The notes beneath the pieces were generated by a model. The model searched no databases, was not told where the DNA came from, and saw nothing but the letters and a program-made list of their open reading frames with translations. Made by a program: the position numbers and the translations under genes. Shown one piece after another: positions 45,614-55,911 of a DNA stretch of 64,000 nucleotides. Positions within the stretch are counted from its first letter, which is position 1. The number at the start of each line of letters is the position of its first letter. Location: contig OY756146.1 in NCBI GenBank assembly GCA_963576785.1, forward strand, positions 2,170,001 to 2,234,000, given 5' to 3'. Source of the stretch: Chlorophyllum brunneum. Lineage: Eukaryota > Basidiomycota > Agaricomycetes > Agaricales > Agaricaceae.

Positions 45614-46957
45614 TCACCACCTAAGCTTCTCTGGGAAAAACTTGGCAATGAGACCCATATAGTATGGCTTGAGTTTCTCCGGGTCTACCGGGTCATCACT
45701 CTTGCTGTACAGGTCATATGGATTGAACGCTTGGACCGCCGCTAGCGCTCCCTTGTCCGCATCGTTACATAGATGTTTGTAAGCGCCCTCACGGTGCCAC
45801 CTAAAAGTCTAATTGTCAGTATTCCAAGTCGCCCAATGAACCAAACTAGACCCTACGGGTAGAATGAATGATAGCGGATCATCCAAAGCCCCTCCTTCGG
45901 GAGGGTGCACTGGTCTTTTAGAACCATATACAGGTACTACACAGACGGAACCGTCAGGAGATCCGAAAGCCATGAATGCACACGTCGATTCACCTCATCA
46001 TGACCCCATGACAGAAGGACGTTTTCAAGGCCACAATGGGGCTCGTAGATTCCACACTCGGTCATGAGGTCCTTATTCTGCGAGTCGGGATTTGACGAGA
46101 AGGTGTCCGAATATATGATCTTGTCGGAGAACTGGCAGCCAACAGGAAAAGTATCCTACACACCCATGTTCATCAATCAGCCCGACAGACGGAAGCACGT
46201 CACGTACTCCAACAATGGCCCATTGACCCCTTAAATTGATCTTCAACCCAGGAACGCCCAAAAGAAGAGAAATAATTGCTTACTCCGGTTGTAACGTAGC
46301 AAGAAGCTTCCCAAGGTCGTGCACAAGGCCAACGACTTGCATCCATTCTGGTTTTCCATCGTGGCGTATGGCTTCGGCTGTTTGCAGCAGGTGCTCGATC
46401 TGGGTCACGCTTGTCTACTCGAAAGGATTATCAACCGCTGAAACACAGGATACACAGGGAGGCTTCTCACGTCCGGGTCTGAATCATCTTTCATTGTATT
46501 GAGAAGCTCCATCGCTTCCCAGACGCCTGTGAACAAATAGCGCATGAATCAATAGGCCGTCTGACGGTATCGTATACCAAGGGACGGAACTTGCCCATCT
46601 CTGCATGGTCCAGTTGTGCGAAGCGCTTCCGAATCTCCGTGTTGAAATCAAGTGTCTGCTTGGCTAGGTGGTGTTATATCGAATCAATAAGGACGGAGTA
46701 ACTGGCTGCGTGGAACTGACCATGTTGTTCCTGATAGAATAACTTAACATGATCGCGTGCGTCTGCGTACTGCCTAAATAGCGTGGTATCCTTTTCCTTG
46801 GAGAACTCTGCCTGTGAGTCCCACAGACGACCTTTCAGCTGATTGACTGGGAGCGAAAGAGATTGTCGGATTTATTAGCAACAGCACAACACAAGTCCGT
46901 ACCTTCGTCGACGGCGTCAGATGTCTGTTCAAGCAGTGCGAAGACGGAAGGCTTCAT
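45614..46957 (-). CDS. Myo-inositol oxygenase
   Basis: Di-iron enzyme that cleaves myo-inositol to D-glucuronate (EC 1.13.99.1), first step of inositol catabolism in the cytosol. Nine exons (46957-46903, 46846-46721, 46663-46595, 46526-46471, 46414-46284, 46229-46208, 46155-45994, 45936-45857, 45800-45614) keep phase throughout, giving 295 residues, the normal family size. Iron ligands are all visible: [17 protein letters not shown] (His-Asp), [21 protein letters not shown] and NPYDLYSK. Other family blocks are [28 protein letters not shown] and the C-terminal PEKLRW. The gene is so fragmented that no long open frame reveals it. Intron 3 uses a GC donor (G|GCAAGT), and exon 6 is only 22 nt. 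The start at 46,957 is the first ATG in frame. Confidence 0.93.
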
Positions 46958-48993
46958 GACGAACAGGTATTGAAAGGCGAGGAACAGGGATGGACTGCAG
47001 GCTGAGCCAATTGCGCCTCTTAAATAGCTTACTAGATACTGTCGCCGGATCTGGGTGTCTACAAACTTGGACTTTCGGAGTTTGAGAAGCTAGTTCCTGG
47101 TTGAACAGGGCACGACAATTGGGTCGAAACGGGTGGCCTATCCTGCTGAAGCAAATCTGCCGAGTGGATCTTAACCGTCAAAACTTACCAGAAGACCGCT
47201 ATATATATACCAATCAAAGACCATCTCCATCCGCCTCGTCTTTGAGCTTCTTATGACTTAAGTGAAGTCCAACAGTTCCACCCAGTGACTCCACAGTTAC
47301 CATTAATATTCCCTTCCATACAAACAGAAATCATGGCCGCTTTACACGACTTCCGGTAAAGGTATGAAACCTCCCAAGTTCGGCGTGGCTTCATCCCCGG
47401 TGCTCGGACTGGCCATCGCAATGTCGAGATTGTCCTGGCGACGGCGAAACCGTGATCAAGGGCCTCATCCCCGTCGTGGCATCTTTGTTACCCGGGTAGG
47501 GAAATATTACGTGCCCTCATGCATATAACGCAAATGCCTATGAGCTGGTGCGGATTTGCAGCGTAATTTAGGGCCTAGCGGTGAGCCCTTTCATACCACG
47601 CTTAGACCGAGAGAGCTGTGGTTTCACCGGGGAATCCGAGTTTGTCTAGGATAAAAGGAATCCAGAAAGTGAAACCCTGTGTAGCATTTAGTGTCCTGCA
47701 TTTGGCCATGGGCCTACCAACACGACACGGCGTTCGGGAATCAATTAGACCTAGGGACTCCCAGATGGGGTCAATCGATGAGGACACAGTATTCTAACCA
47801 CTGGACTTCCATTATCCTTCGAAGAACCCTAATTTGTGGCTAGTCAAACAAATAGTCGTGGGCAGGGCTGTTGACGGTGTCACCGGTGGTTGCGTGTTGG
47901 TGGTAAGGATGGATGATGCTTACCTATATTTGCGCAGGTACGAAAAGCTCCGCGTGCTTTATGTAACGCCACTGCCGGTTCTCGTTCCAAATTTATCTCC
48001 GTCTAAGATTTGTATGTGTTCAGAACAACGAGAGATCCACAGAGAGGTAGAACAATCCCGGGGATGCCACGCCCAAGGGACAGTGCACATTACTCTCCTA
48101 CAGCTTTCATTTGCCCCACCCATGATGATTACCCTCTCATCGCTCGACCCTTTGAATGTTTGTACCTTCCTTCAGCAATAGTCGATGAGTCAACCGATCT
48201 TCCATTAACACTGCGGGCGAGTCATCTAAAATCAAAGTAATTTATTGCACAAGCTTTTGGTAAGCTCGCAGGCAGTCTGATGTGGATGAAATGGTTGATG
48301 TTACCTGAAGATCGCTGAGTCCTGCTTCCGTTCCCACGTTGTAAGTAGCCTTATCAGCATTAAGTACTTCAAAGAGCAGTGTGGAACGCCCCCGAGCCAT
48401 TAGCAAATCTTTTGCCTTACAAAAAAATCATTACTTAAAAATCTCAAACTAAGCCACATAAACGACACAGAAGAGCCCCGAGACTAATGTAGTTGGGTGG
48501 CGCAGAGGCGAAAGCAGTTTTCTGTCACGTATTTCGGTTGAAAGGCACACCTTCAAAGTTTGGGGTGGCTTCGGATTTGTGGTGTCTGTCATCTCACCAC
48601 TCGGCAGGAGAGTGGAACCAAAATGAAAATTTGGAACGGAAAACATGTTGTGAGTATGCAGTTCCCTGCGCCATAACAAAATCGCATCAGAGTCCTGAGA
48701 GGTTAGAGCAACCATTTTCGTCCAGGAGGGTGGAAACGACTAGGCCTTGCTGGAACACTTACGCAAAGTTAGTGTTTGGAAGTCGAATACACACGGTACA
48801 AGAAACCCGTTTCTTTTAATAATGATGATTGGGTCGTCGTACGTATTCAAAAAAAAAGGGTGTGACGCAATGCCTAGATCCCAGTTACGATCCAACTCTC
48901 CTGAGACAATTTCCCCGTCATCTATTCGTCTTGTCTCGAACCAAGCCTATATGTAAATGGTTCTATGTGATCTTTTCAGCGCCGTCAATTAGA
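46958..48993. other. Gene-poor stretch with TATA-like sequence
   Basis: 2 kb. TATATATATA lies at about 47,199-47,208. About 130 bp to its right is an ATG in good context (47,333, MAALHDFR) with a possible GTAAAG donor, perhaps the start of a small or decayed plus-strand gene that I could not extend. A minus-strand segment around 47,730-47,815 resembles RNA polymerase III A and B boxes but does not fold into a tRNA. The rest shows nothing recognisable. Confidence 0.35.
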
Positions 48994-50439
48994 TTACAAC
49001 CCAAACCACTTACAAATCCGAGCAGCATGATCAATCCCATAGATCCGGTAGAAGTCAGCAACGAGGTACAAACTGCCAGCAACGACAGCTATACCCGCAT
49101 CCTCTGTGCGATCCGTCGCCCATCTCACTGCTGTGGACAGTGATTGCACTGGCTCCGCGTCCTCGGCAGCAACCCACGCGTCGGTACCCGGTAGTAATTT
49201 CTCAACTACATCGGCGAGTTCCGATGGAGGGACTGACTTGACCCAGGGCATCTCCACTGGCGGAGAAAAACGTAATAGTGCAACATGGATTCTCATGCGT
49301 TTCCTGAGTTCACTGGAGAGGCTCGATGAGAGAAGTGAAGAGAGTGTTTGAAGCGGTGTTTTTGGGGGTGAGTGGGATAGTGCGAGAAGGTACGTAACGT
49401 CAACGACTGGGTCCGTAGAAAGTGAGATGATTCGAGTGATGTAATCTGCTAAAGTCTTGGCGGACGCTGGATTGTGCGCACCATCAACCAGAACAGGGAG
49501 AGGTTTAGGCGATGAGATTGTGTGGAACGAGAGACGACCTGGCCACCGTACACGACTGATCCCATTTGCGATTGCAGATGGTGTCAGAAGATCAGCGACA
49601 TTGTTGTTTGGTGACCTTTTGTTAATAAGGACGGAGATCGCGGTTAGCGCAGTCGCCAAGTTTTCGAGCTGATGATCGCCAAGAAGAGGGAACTCCGTAG
49701 AGATCTCCTCCGGGAAAGGGATTAACGAAAATGAAACCCTGTATGGAGGCGGTGGGTGGAAAGAGAATGGGCGAAGACATAACTGATCTGGAGCTCCATC
49801 TCTCACTTCGTGAAAGGAAAGAAGGGGAACTAGTTCACTTCCTTTGCCCAAAATGGCCGCCTTAGCGACTTCCATGGCTTTGGGGTGTTTCTGTGGGCCT
49901 ATCACAAAGGGCTTTCCTAGTCTAGCAATTCCGGCTTTTTCTGTTGCAATTGCAGAAACCGTGTCGCCTAAGAAGGCTTGATGGTCGAGATCGACGTTGG
50001 TAAGGGCAGACACGAGAATAGGGTCATCCGGAATAATGTTCGTTGCATCTAATCTCCCTCCCATACCTACTTCGACTACAGCAATGTCAACCCCTACACG
50101 TTCGAAGACTTGCAGCGCGGTAAGCGTGAGAAGCTCGAAATTGCTGAGTTTTGTACAGTACTCGGCATCGATACGTTCAACTTCTGCTCTGACCGAGTTA
50201 TACAGACCAATCTCAACAGTTCTATCATTGATGACGATGCAATCGGTTACTGTTACGAGGTGCGGGCTATTATATCTGCCAACATTCAGTGGAGGTGAGG
50301 TTGACCGCAGAATGGACGAAATAATTGCGGTAACGCTGCCTTTTCCGTTGGTACCCGCTACATGAAACGTCGGCCTGGTGTACTTTGGAAGGTGCTGTAT
50401 GGCGCGTTGAAGACGATACAAGCTGAGATCAATAGACAT
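48994..50439 (-). CDS. FOL3: Dihydrofolate synthase / folylpolyglutamate synthase family
   Basis: ATP-dependent ligase of the Mur/FolC family that adds glutamate to dihydropteroate (folate synthesis); closest in layout to yeast FOL3. Intronless, 481 residues from M at 50,439 (MSIDLSLYRL). An in-frame ATG at 50,487 would add a hydrophobic 16-residue extension. Motifs: P-loop HVAGTNGKGSV (about residue 27), SPHLV (omega loop), VVEVGMGGRLDATN, NVDLDHQ (metal/ATP site), EKAGIAR, and the C-terminal domain with VDGAHNPAS. The family normally carries a carbamylated Lys in the central domain. The lack of introns is unusual next to its neighbours. The FOL3 versus FPGS assignment is inferred from length and the N-terminus; FPGS proteins usually have a longer leader. 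Confidence 0.88.
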   Translation of the reverse strand: MSIDLSLYRLQRAIQHLPKYTRPTFHVAGTNGKGSVTAIISSILRSTSPPLNVGRYNSPHLVTVTDCIVINDRTVEIGLYNSVRAEVERIDAEYCTKLSNFELLTLTALQVFERVGVDIAVVEVGMGGRLDATNIIPDDPILVSALTNVDLDHQAFLGDTVSAIATEKAGIARLGKPFVIGPQKHPKAMEVAKAAILGKGSELVPLLSFHEVRDGAPDQLCLRPFSFHPPPPYRVSFSLIPFPEEISTEFPLLGDHQLENLATALTAISVLINKRSPNNNVADLLTPSAIANGISRVRWPGRLSFHTISSPKPLPVLVDGAHNPASAKTLADYITRIISLSTDPVVDVTYLLALSHSPPKTPLQTLSSLLSSSLSSELRKRMRIHVALLRFSPPVEMPWVKSVPPSELADVVEKLLPGTDAWVAAEDAEPVQSLSTAVRWATDRTEDAGIAVVAGSLYLVADFYRIYGIDHAARICKWFGL

Positions 50440-51383
50440 GACTACTTGTGAGCTCAAAATCAGAAAAACAATGATCGTGTCAGTCACGTGCTTGTAAATC
50501 GCTGTTGAGTCCTAGCTTCATTATGTCAAGTGTGTTGAACATTGAAACCGGTCATCAGCGATACGGTAAGGATGCATTCTTGTTCATGAGATATTCACGT
50601 CCTCCATCCCGTCTTATGATATTCCAGTAACAGTATACGGGGACGCGGGGAATATTCTCGTCCGCAAAATGAAAGGATCTCGTTTGCTCTCATTAAAGCA
50701 CACCTGTGGCGGAGCAGAACAGCACATGAATGTTGTCTTACACCTCGGCGGATACTCCAGATAATCCGGGTAACAGTTGCACACGACTCCAAATCGGCCG
50801 TCATACTACAATATAGAAAGGCGCCGTCTGATCGGGCTGTTCGCGCTCTGGACTACTGGTAGAGATCATCGCATGAGATTTCTTTGCTCCGGTGGTCCAA
50901 TGCCCAGAATGAGCAGGCCGAGCCTTAGAGAAAACCACGCGACCAACAAGTTGGGCGCGCTATCAGCATACTCATACCAGGATCAACAACGTTATCACTA
51001 CCTTGAGAACTCTTACCAGTTTCTTCAGGGCAATGTGACTGTGACTGAGCCAGAGTTTAAGTCAAAGGCTGCTCTCAGAAGTTCCTGCCGACTATTAGTC
51101 AAATTCAGTCAAATTTAAGAGGAGAAAGTGTGTTGCTATCCAGGTCTCCGTGTTGCGCACACATAAATTAATGCTGTTCATACAGGAACTCAAGCGGGTA
51201 GTCGACGAAATTAAAAGTTCATCGATGCCATCAGAAAATGCGATTGTCTACGCATACCTCAGTGCGCCCATTAACTCGAGCACACCTTTTTCCAGCTCAA
51301 AGTCATCGCCTTATATCCCAGCCAGTCTATGCCCTTCCACACCCGTAAAGGGTCAGCTACCCTGCAACCTGCGGCGATGACGT
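50440..51383. other. Spacer between FOL3 and the repeat-peptide gene
   Basis: 0.9 kb including the FOL3 promoter. A plus-strand frame of 81 codons from the ATG at 50,873 (MRFLCSGGPMPRMSRP) and a possible following exon after TACAG at 51,186 are the only coding-like signals; I could not confirm them. Confidence 0.3.
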
Positions 51384-52126
51384 TCAATGTGCATCCGTGC
51401 CTTCCTCACTGCGTTTCCAAGGTGGCGTCGCCGCATCCTCTGGCTCCCGCTTCCAGGTTGGTGAAGAAGCAACCTCATCCGATCCGCGCTTCCAGCCTGG
51501 AGCACTACTCTCCTCACGTCTCCAACCGGGTGCGCCATTTTCCCCACCTCTCCTCCAGCCAGGTGCGCCATTTTCCCCACGTTTCCTCCAACCAGGTGAG
51601 CCACTTTCCTCACGTCTCCAGCCGGGTGCGCCATTTTCCTCTCTCCGCCATCCTGGTGCACTAGAACCATCACGCTTCCAACCAGGTGCACTGTCGCCTT
51701 CCCGTCTCCAGCCTGGTGCACCATCTGTTTCTCGCTTCCAGCCAGGTGCAGAGTCAGTGTCCCGCTTCCAGCGGGGACCGGAGCCGGTACTGTGCTTCCG
51801 CCCAGGTGCGTAAGTGACGTCTTTCCTCCATCCTGGAGCACCGGCTTCGCCTCTTCTACAGCCAGGAGCAGAACTGTCGTCTCGAACCCCTATGGGGACC
51901 TGGAGAAATAAATATAAACTAAGGCGGTATGAAGTGGGGACCCTGAAGGACTAACGGTGGTACCGTCCTCCACACCAGTATTACAATGCTGAATGCTCGG
52001 ATTTTCCTACAAGGATGATTAGTTACGAGGGAACCGGGATGTGGAAGTAGAACCCACCATGGGTGCTGCACTAGCGGTGGCCGCGAGGGCAGAAGCGAGC
52101 AGAGCGAAGAAAGTTATAGAACGCAT
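51384..52126 (-). CDS. Secreted repeat-peptide precursor with Kex2-type cleavage sites
   Basis: Three exons in my model: 52126-52058, 52006-51956 and 51899-51384, 211 residues. Exon 1 is a textbook signal peptide (MRSITFFALLASALAATASA). The body consists of about fourteen units of mostly ten residues ending in a dibasic pair: DTDSAPGW-KR, ETDGAPGW-RR, EGDSAPGW-KR, DGSSAPGW-RR, EENGAPGW-RR, EESGSPGW-RKR, GENGAPGW-RR and so on. There are degenerate units at both ends (SAPGC-RR; ASSPTW-KR; ATPPW-KR). The variable part is acidic and the core APGW is near invariant. This is the plan of Kex2-processed repetitive precursors such as pheromone, KEP or dikaritin precursors. The middle exon boundaries are provisional (GTGGGT and GTTAGT donors); exon 3 and the signal exon are clear. 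Product unknown; no Cys-rich effector pattern. Confidence 0.8.
51390..51850 (-). repeat. Coding minisatellite of 30-33 bp in the precursor gene
   Basis: GGTGC landmarks on the plus strand recur at 30-bp spacing from 51,627 to 51,807, and at 33-bp spacing between 51,531 and 51,597. Each unit is ten or eleven codons, so the frame is kept when units are gained or lost. Confidence 0.9.
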
Positions 52127-52176
52127 CTATGTTTGGGTGACTTCTGAGTTACCTCCCTTACTCGAAAGGGCTCATG

Positions 52177-52183
52177 TTATATA
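52177..52183 (-). promoter_or_regulatory. TATA box of the precursor gene
   Basis: TATATAA on the minus strand, 51 bp upstream of the ATG at 52,126, consistent with a strong promoter and a very short 5' UTR. Confidence 0.5.
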
Positions 52184-55100
52184 CTCGGCGGGACTCAGAT
52201 ACTGACTTGGGACTACCCTCAGACGGTTAGTGTGCCTGAGATCAAGAAGCATGCGTCACAGTTGCCTGGAAGAAGATTGAGTGGTGCAATATCCCCATGT
52301 GGATTAAGCGAGTCTTTCCAGTTCAGATTTGAATCAAGTAGCATGATATCCACAATCGTATACTCAACGGGCTCTCAATCGGGCTCGTTAGCCCATGTCA
52401 ACTCATATGTTTGCCAGCACTATCCCGAAGCTTTTGCGCAGGCCAAATCAATGGCGTCTATTTGATGTCCTGTTGGGGAACCATCTCCCGAATAGTGTAC
52501 GGTTTTTTTGGAACACAGACCCATGATCATAGTTCTTCTTAAGTTTGGCAACAGCACGGACCATGTGTGCCCGATGACGGACGAGTCAGAGCACATGGCC
52601 TATATACGTGGATCCCGCTGATAAGAACACCCGGCTAAAGCTGGTATGGGGTACGGGACTCTAGGGGAAAAAGCAAAGACCACAGGGAGACATGGTAAGC
52701 CGGCTGCGCCTCGCTGACATTTCCCCGGTCTCCTGAAGGTAGAATAGGTACAAGATAGGTTGACCGATTGTCGGACTGTTCTCTCTCTACCTTCGGCTGA
52801 ATTTTGGTCTCGGTATTGCCTGCTGGTCTATTTCCAGCTTGTGCCGAACAACCTCATACCCGTATATCTCGCCTGACAACGTAATTCGACCCATGACTGT
52901 TACGCGCGCATGGTTCTAACGGATAACATAGAAAATGGGTCAAAGTCATCCAGTGTCCTGGAATATGTTGGCATTGAATGGGGATTAGTATAGTGGAAAA
53001 CCATGAGGGCTCAGTGATTACCCCTCCCAATAAGACCCTAACAAGTGTCCTGGCTTCTGTTTAACATGTGTGGAGGTCCAGATGTGCTAAAATAGATGCA
53101 GCTATTGCCTTGGCCACCGTTTACGGCGGGAAAAGGAGGCACCCTGACATTCGAGTACTAGGAGCCACCGGAAAAGTACACCACTCCTTTCCCTTACAGA
53201 ACAGCCTCAGCAGAACAGAAGAACTTGCCGCAATTTGTTATCCGACACGCCCGGTTTGTGTCCACATATTATGGAGTGAAATAGGTAACCTCTCCTCGGA
53301 TTTGGGGACACGGATTCAGCCTGAGAGAAGCTCGTGCGGCCGCCGCTATTCAATTAACCACTAGTCACCGGTCATAAATCAGTCGTCAAGGGGAAGGTCA
53401 AGTTTGACAGCATGAGTTACTCGACGCGTTGAAGCAAGACCTCTTGTCGTGGCAGGATATTGTTGCCATACACACGTATGTGTTCGAGTCAAGAAAGGGA
53501 GAGGCGTACCTTTTCGAAGAAATTCAGATAAATTTTGGCAACATCATTCCATTGCGTTCGGATGAAACAAGTGCGTAAAACCGAGGAAGACGGATGACGG
53601 GCTAGAGTTGCCCAAAATGTGGCATCGTTTAACAAATCGAGCGAAGGGAATTGCGGTGCCCGCTACGCCGGAGGTAGCAGGAACGGTCACCATTTTTTCG
53701 TCAAAGCTTGTTAATTCTGTTCCTGTTCAATGTCAAGACAAGTGAACAGTAAGTGGGGTATGAGTCATATACGAGCATCTCCCCCACACCATTGATCCCA
53801 GTGTAACCCCCAGTTAACCTGGCCTGGAGCACAGAACACGAAGTGTAATCTGACCAATTCCGGCCATCTATTCCTCACATGAGCATGTTCCGCGGCGAAA
53901 CGGAACCTTCGCAAATGTCATTAGTACCCGAACACTGCACCACGGGCCTTCATCCCCTAGAGCTCCGGTCAGGTAAAATAGCCAGATATAGCTACCAATT
54001 CGTTTCTGCCAGCGTTCATGATAGGTACAATTCCCCATTAAACAATCATCAGACAGGTCTTCTCAAGCAAAAACCATCTATGATACTCTTGATTAATTCG
54101 CTTTTGAGGGTCTGAAAACGCCGTGGTGGAGCGGAGTACCCCGGCTTTTAGAGTACATGTGGGAGCCACTTTTGCAAGCCTTGATGGAGTGTAGATCATG
54201 AGACCGTCGCGGTAATACTTGGCTTGGCATAGCAAAGTTCTAGATTTCTTCTTAAGGTATGAAGACTCCGCATCCAGTACGTCCGAAATCCAGAAAAGCG
54301 TCGCAAACTCGTACACCGGGACGAGAACTTGGGGGGAGAAGTTAATGAAAGCACCGAAAAATCCGCGACGAAGTCGAAGCCAGCTACTAAGCTTGAGCCT
54401 GAAGGTGATCGTTACGTAGAGAACAGTGACTTCTCTAAGTACCTTCGTGGCGTTGGTTGGACTTCGTGGTCCAATCCAGAGGCATTCGGTGTATAGGAAA
54501 GGTGAGTATGTAAGTTATTAGTCCGAGGAGCCTAGATTCCGACAGATTTTGATGCAAGGTTCAAACTTGCTTCGTCGCCCACCTAGTTCACTGGTTTCGT
54601 TACTTGTAGTGCGTGCTGTTCCGTGGTGCATCGGTTTCGCTGTTCAGTCATCGAAAAAAAGATAGGAGGGGAAAGGTGCTCTGTATAGGCCAACATAGAT
54701 GACTTTGGCCGTGATGGAGAAGCTTGCTAGTGGCAAATGTTGGTGATCTCGACCGAGGAGGAGCTTAAAGACTTGCTATGAGGGAAGCCCCGCCCAGACC
54801 CAGCACGATTTTTTTAGTACCCAGTCTTCCGTTTCTTTTGCATGGTATATTTCCGATTGTTTTTAATGTTGCATTTATTGCATTTTGCGGTGACCTGGCT
54901 TGTCTGCTGAGGAGTTTTGTGCAACATGGAGGAATGATGTTCTCTTGAATAGGGGAGTTTTGCCTCATTTGGACTTGTAGGAATGTACTTCGAGTGCTCT
55001 CTTTACACAGCATATCTCGAAAAAGTGCAAGCCCCAGATCCGCACATAATTGACTCCTCTGCAAGACTGTTTTTTCACGCATGGTATATTTACAACTTTT

Positions 55101-55911
55101 TCATTCCCGATCCCCCCCAGAGCTCCTTCACGCGAGAAGTGTTTAGGAAAAATCCCGTATGGACGTCTAGAACACACTCAGGTTTCCAGGCACAGCCAAA
55201 GACTGTGTAATGGGGTTATAATATGATGACTGACATGTTCTGGAAAAGAGAGAGCGATGACTACGGTTATCGGCTCGTTGGCATGCTCTGGACTGTAAAT
55301 AAAGAGATTATGATAATGCCATCGACCTCGATGGTTTCAGCTAACTCTTCAAAAAGATATGTGGGCTCGCAGGCTATGCACCGAGAGACAATCCGTCCCG
55401 ATAGAGAACATTGTGATGATGTTGATTCAAATCTTATGGGCTCCATGAAGAAGCCAGAAACACTTGACAATTTGGATCAAGCTCCAACAAATTGATTAGG
55501 GGTGGGAGGGTTTATTCAGCAGTCTACAGAAATACAGTGGTGGTGGTATCAATAGCAATAGATAGATCAGGGATCAGAAGCCTCGATGTATCAATCAACG
55601 AGAAGGACGGAGGTGAAACAAGTAAAAAGTAGGCTACATCATAGGAAATCGGATCAAGACGAACGCGTATATATGGCTACAGTGAGGTGGTTGGGTGTGC
55701 AAGTGCAAGAGATGATCATGGAAAGCAGTCGAGACCAGTGAAAAAAAGGATGAAAACGGGGATGGCAAGCCAAACATATTAAAGAAACGTGTTCGCGATA
55801 GCGACAAGGTATCAATAAATGAATAACAGAGACGAAAACCAAGAATTGCGGGGCCGACTTTTGGTGAAACGAGACGATAGATCAAGAAGGATGTTCATCA
55901 AGAAAAAAGAA
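52184..55911. other. Gene-poor region, only weak coding signals
   Basis: 3.7 kb. The clearest coding-like piece is a plus-strand frame ending at 54,496 (contains YVRNPEKRRKLVHRDE and YLRGVGWTSWSNPEAFGV) without an ATG, possibly a last exon. Small frames at 53,068, 53,879, 54,983 and 55,223 show no motif. I looked for the HxxHC motif of UstYa-like oxidases near the precursor gene and saw none, but could not search exhaustively. Confidence 0.4.

Noticed and set aside
47602..47820. A functional tRNA gene
   Set aside because: A- and B-box-like words are present but no acceptor or anticodon stem can be formed.
51353..51841. Long open frames on both strands across the 30-bp repeat (plus-strand FQPGA repeats; minus-strand HLAGG repeats)
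   Set aside because: They are alternative frames of the minisatellite. Only the remaining minus-strand frame has a signal-peptide exon, in-phase introns and dibasic spacing.
52184..55911. Dikaritin biosynthetic cluster around the repeat-peptide gene
   Set aside because: No UstYa-like (DUF3328) or methyltransferase gene could be recognised on either side in this window, so a RiPP cluster is not supported.
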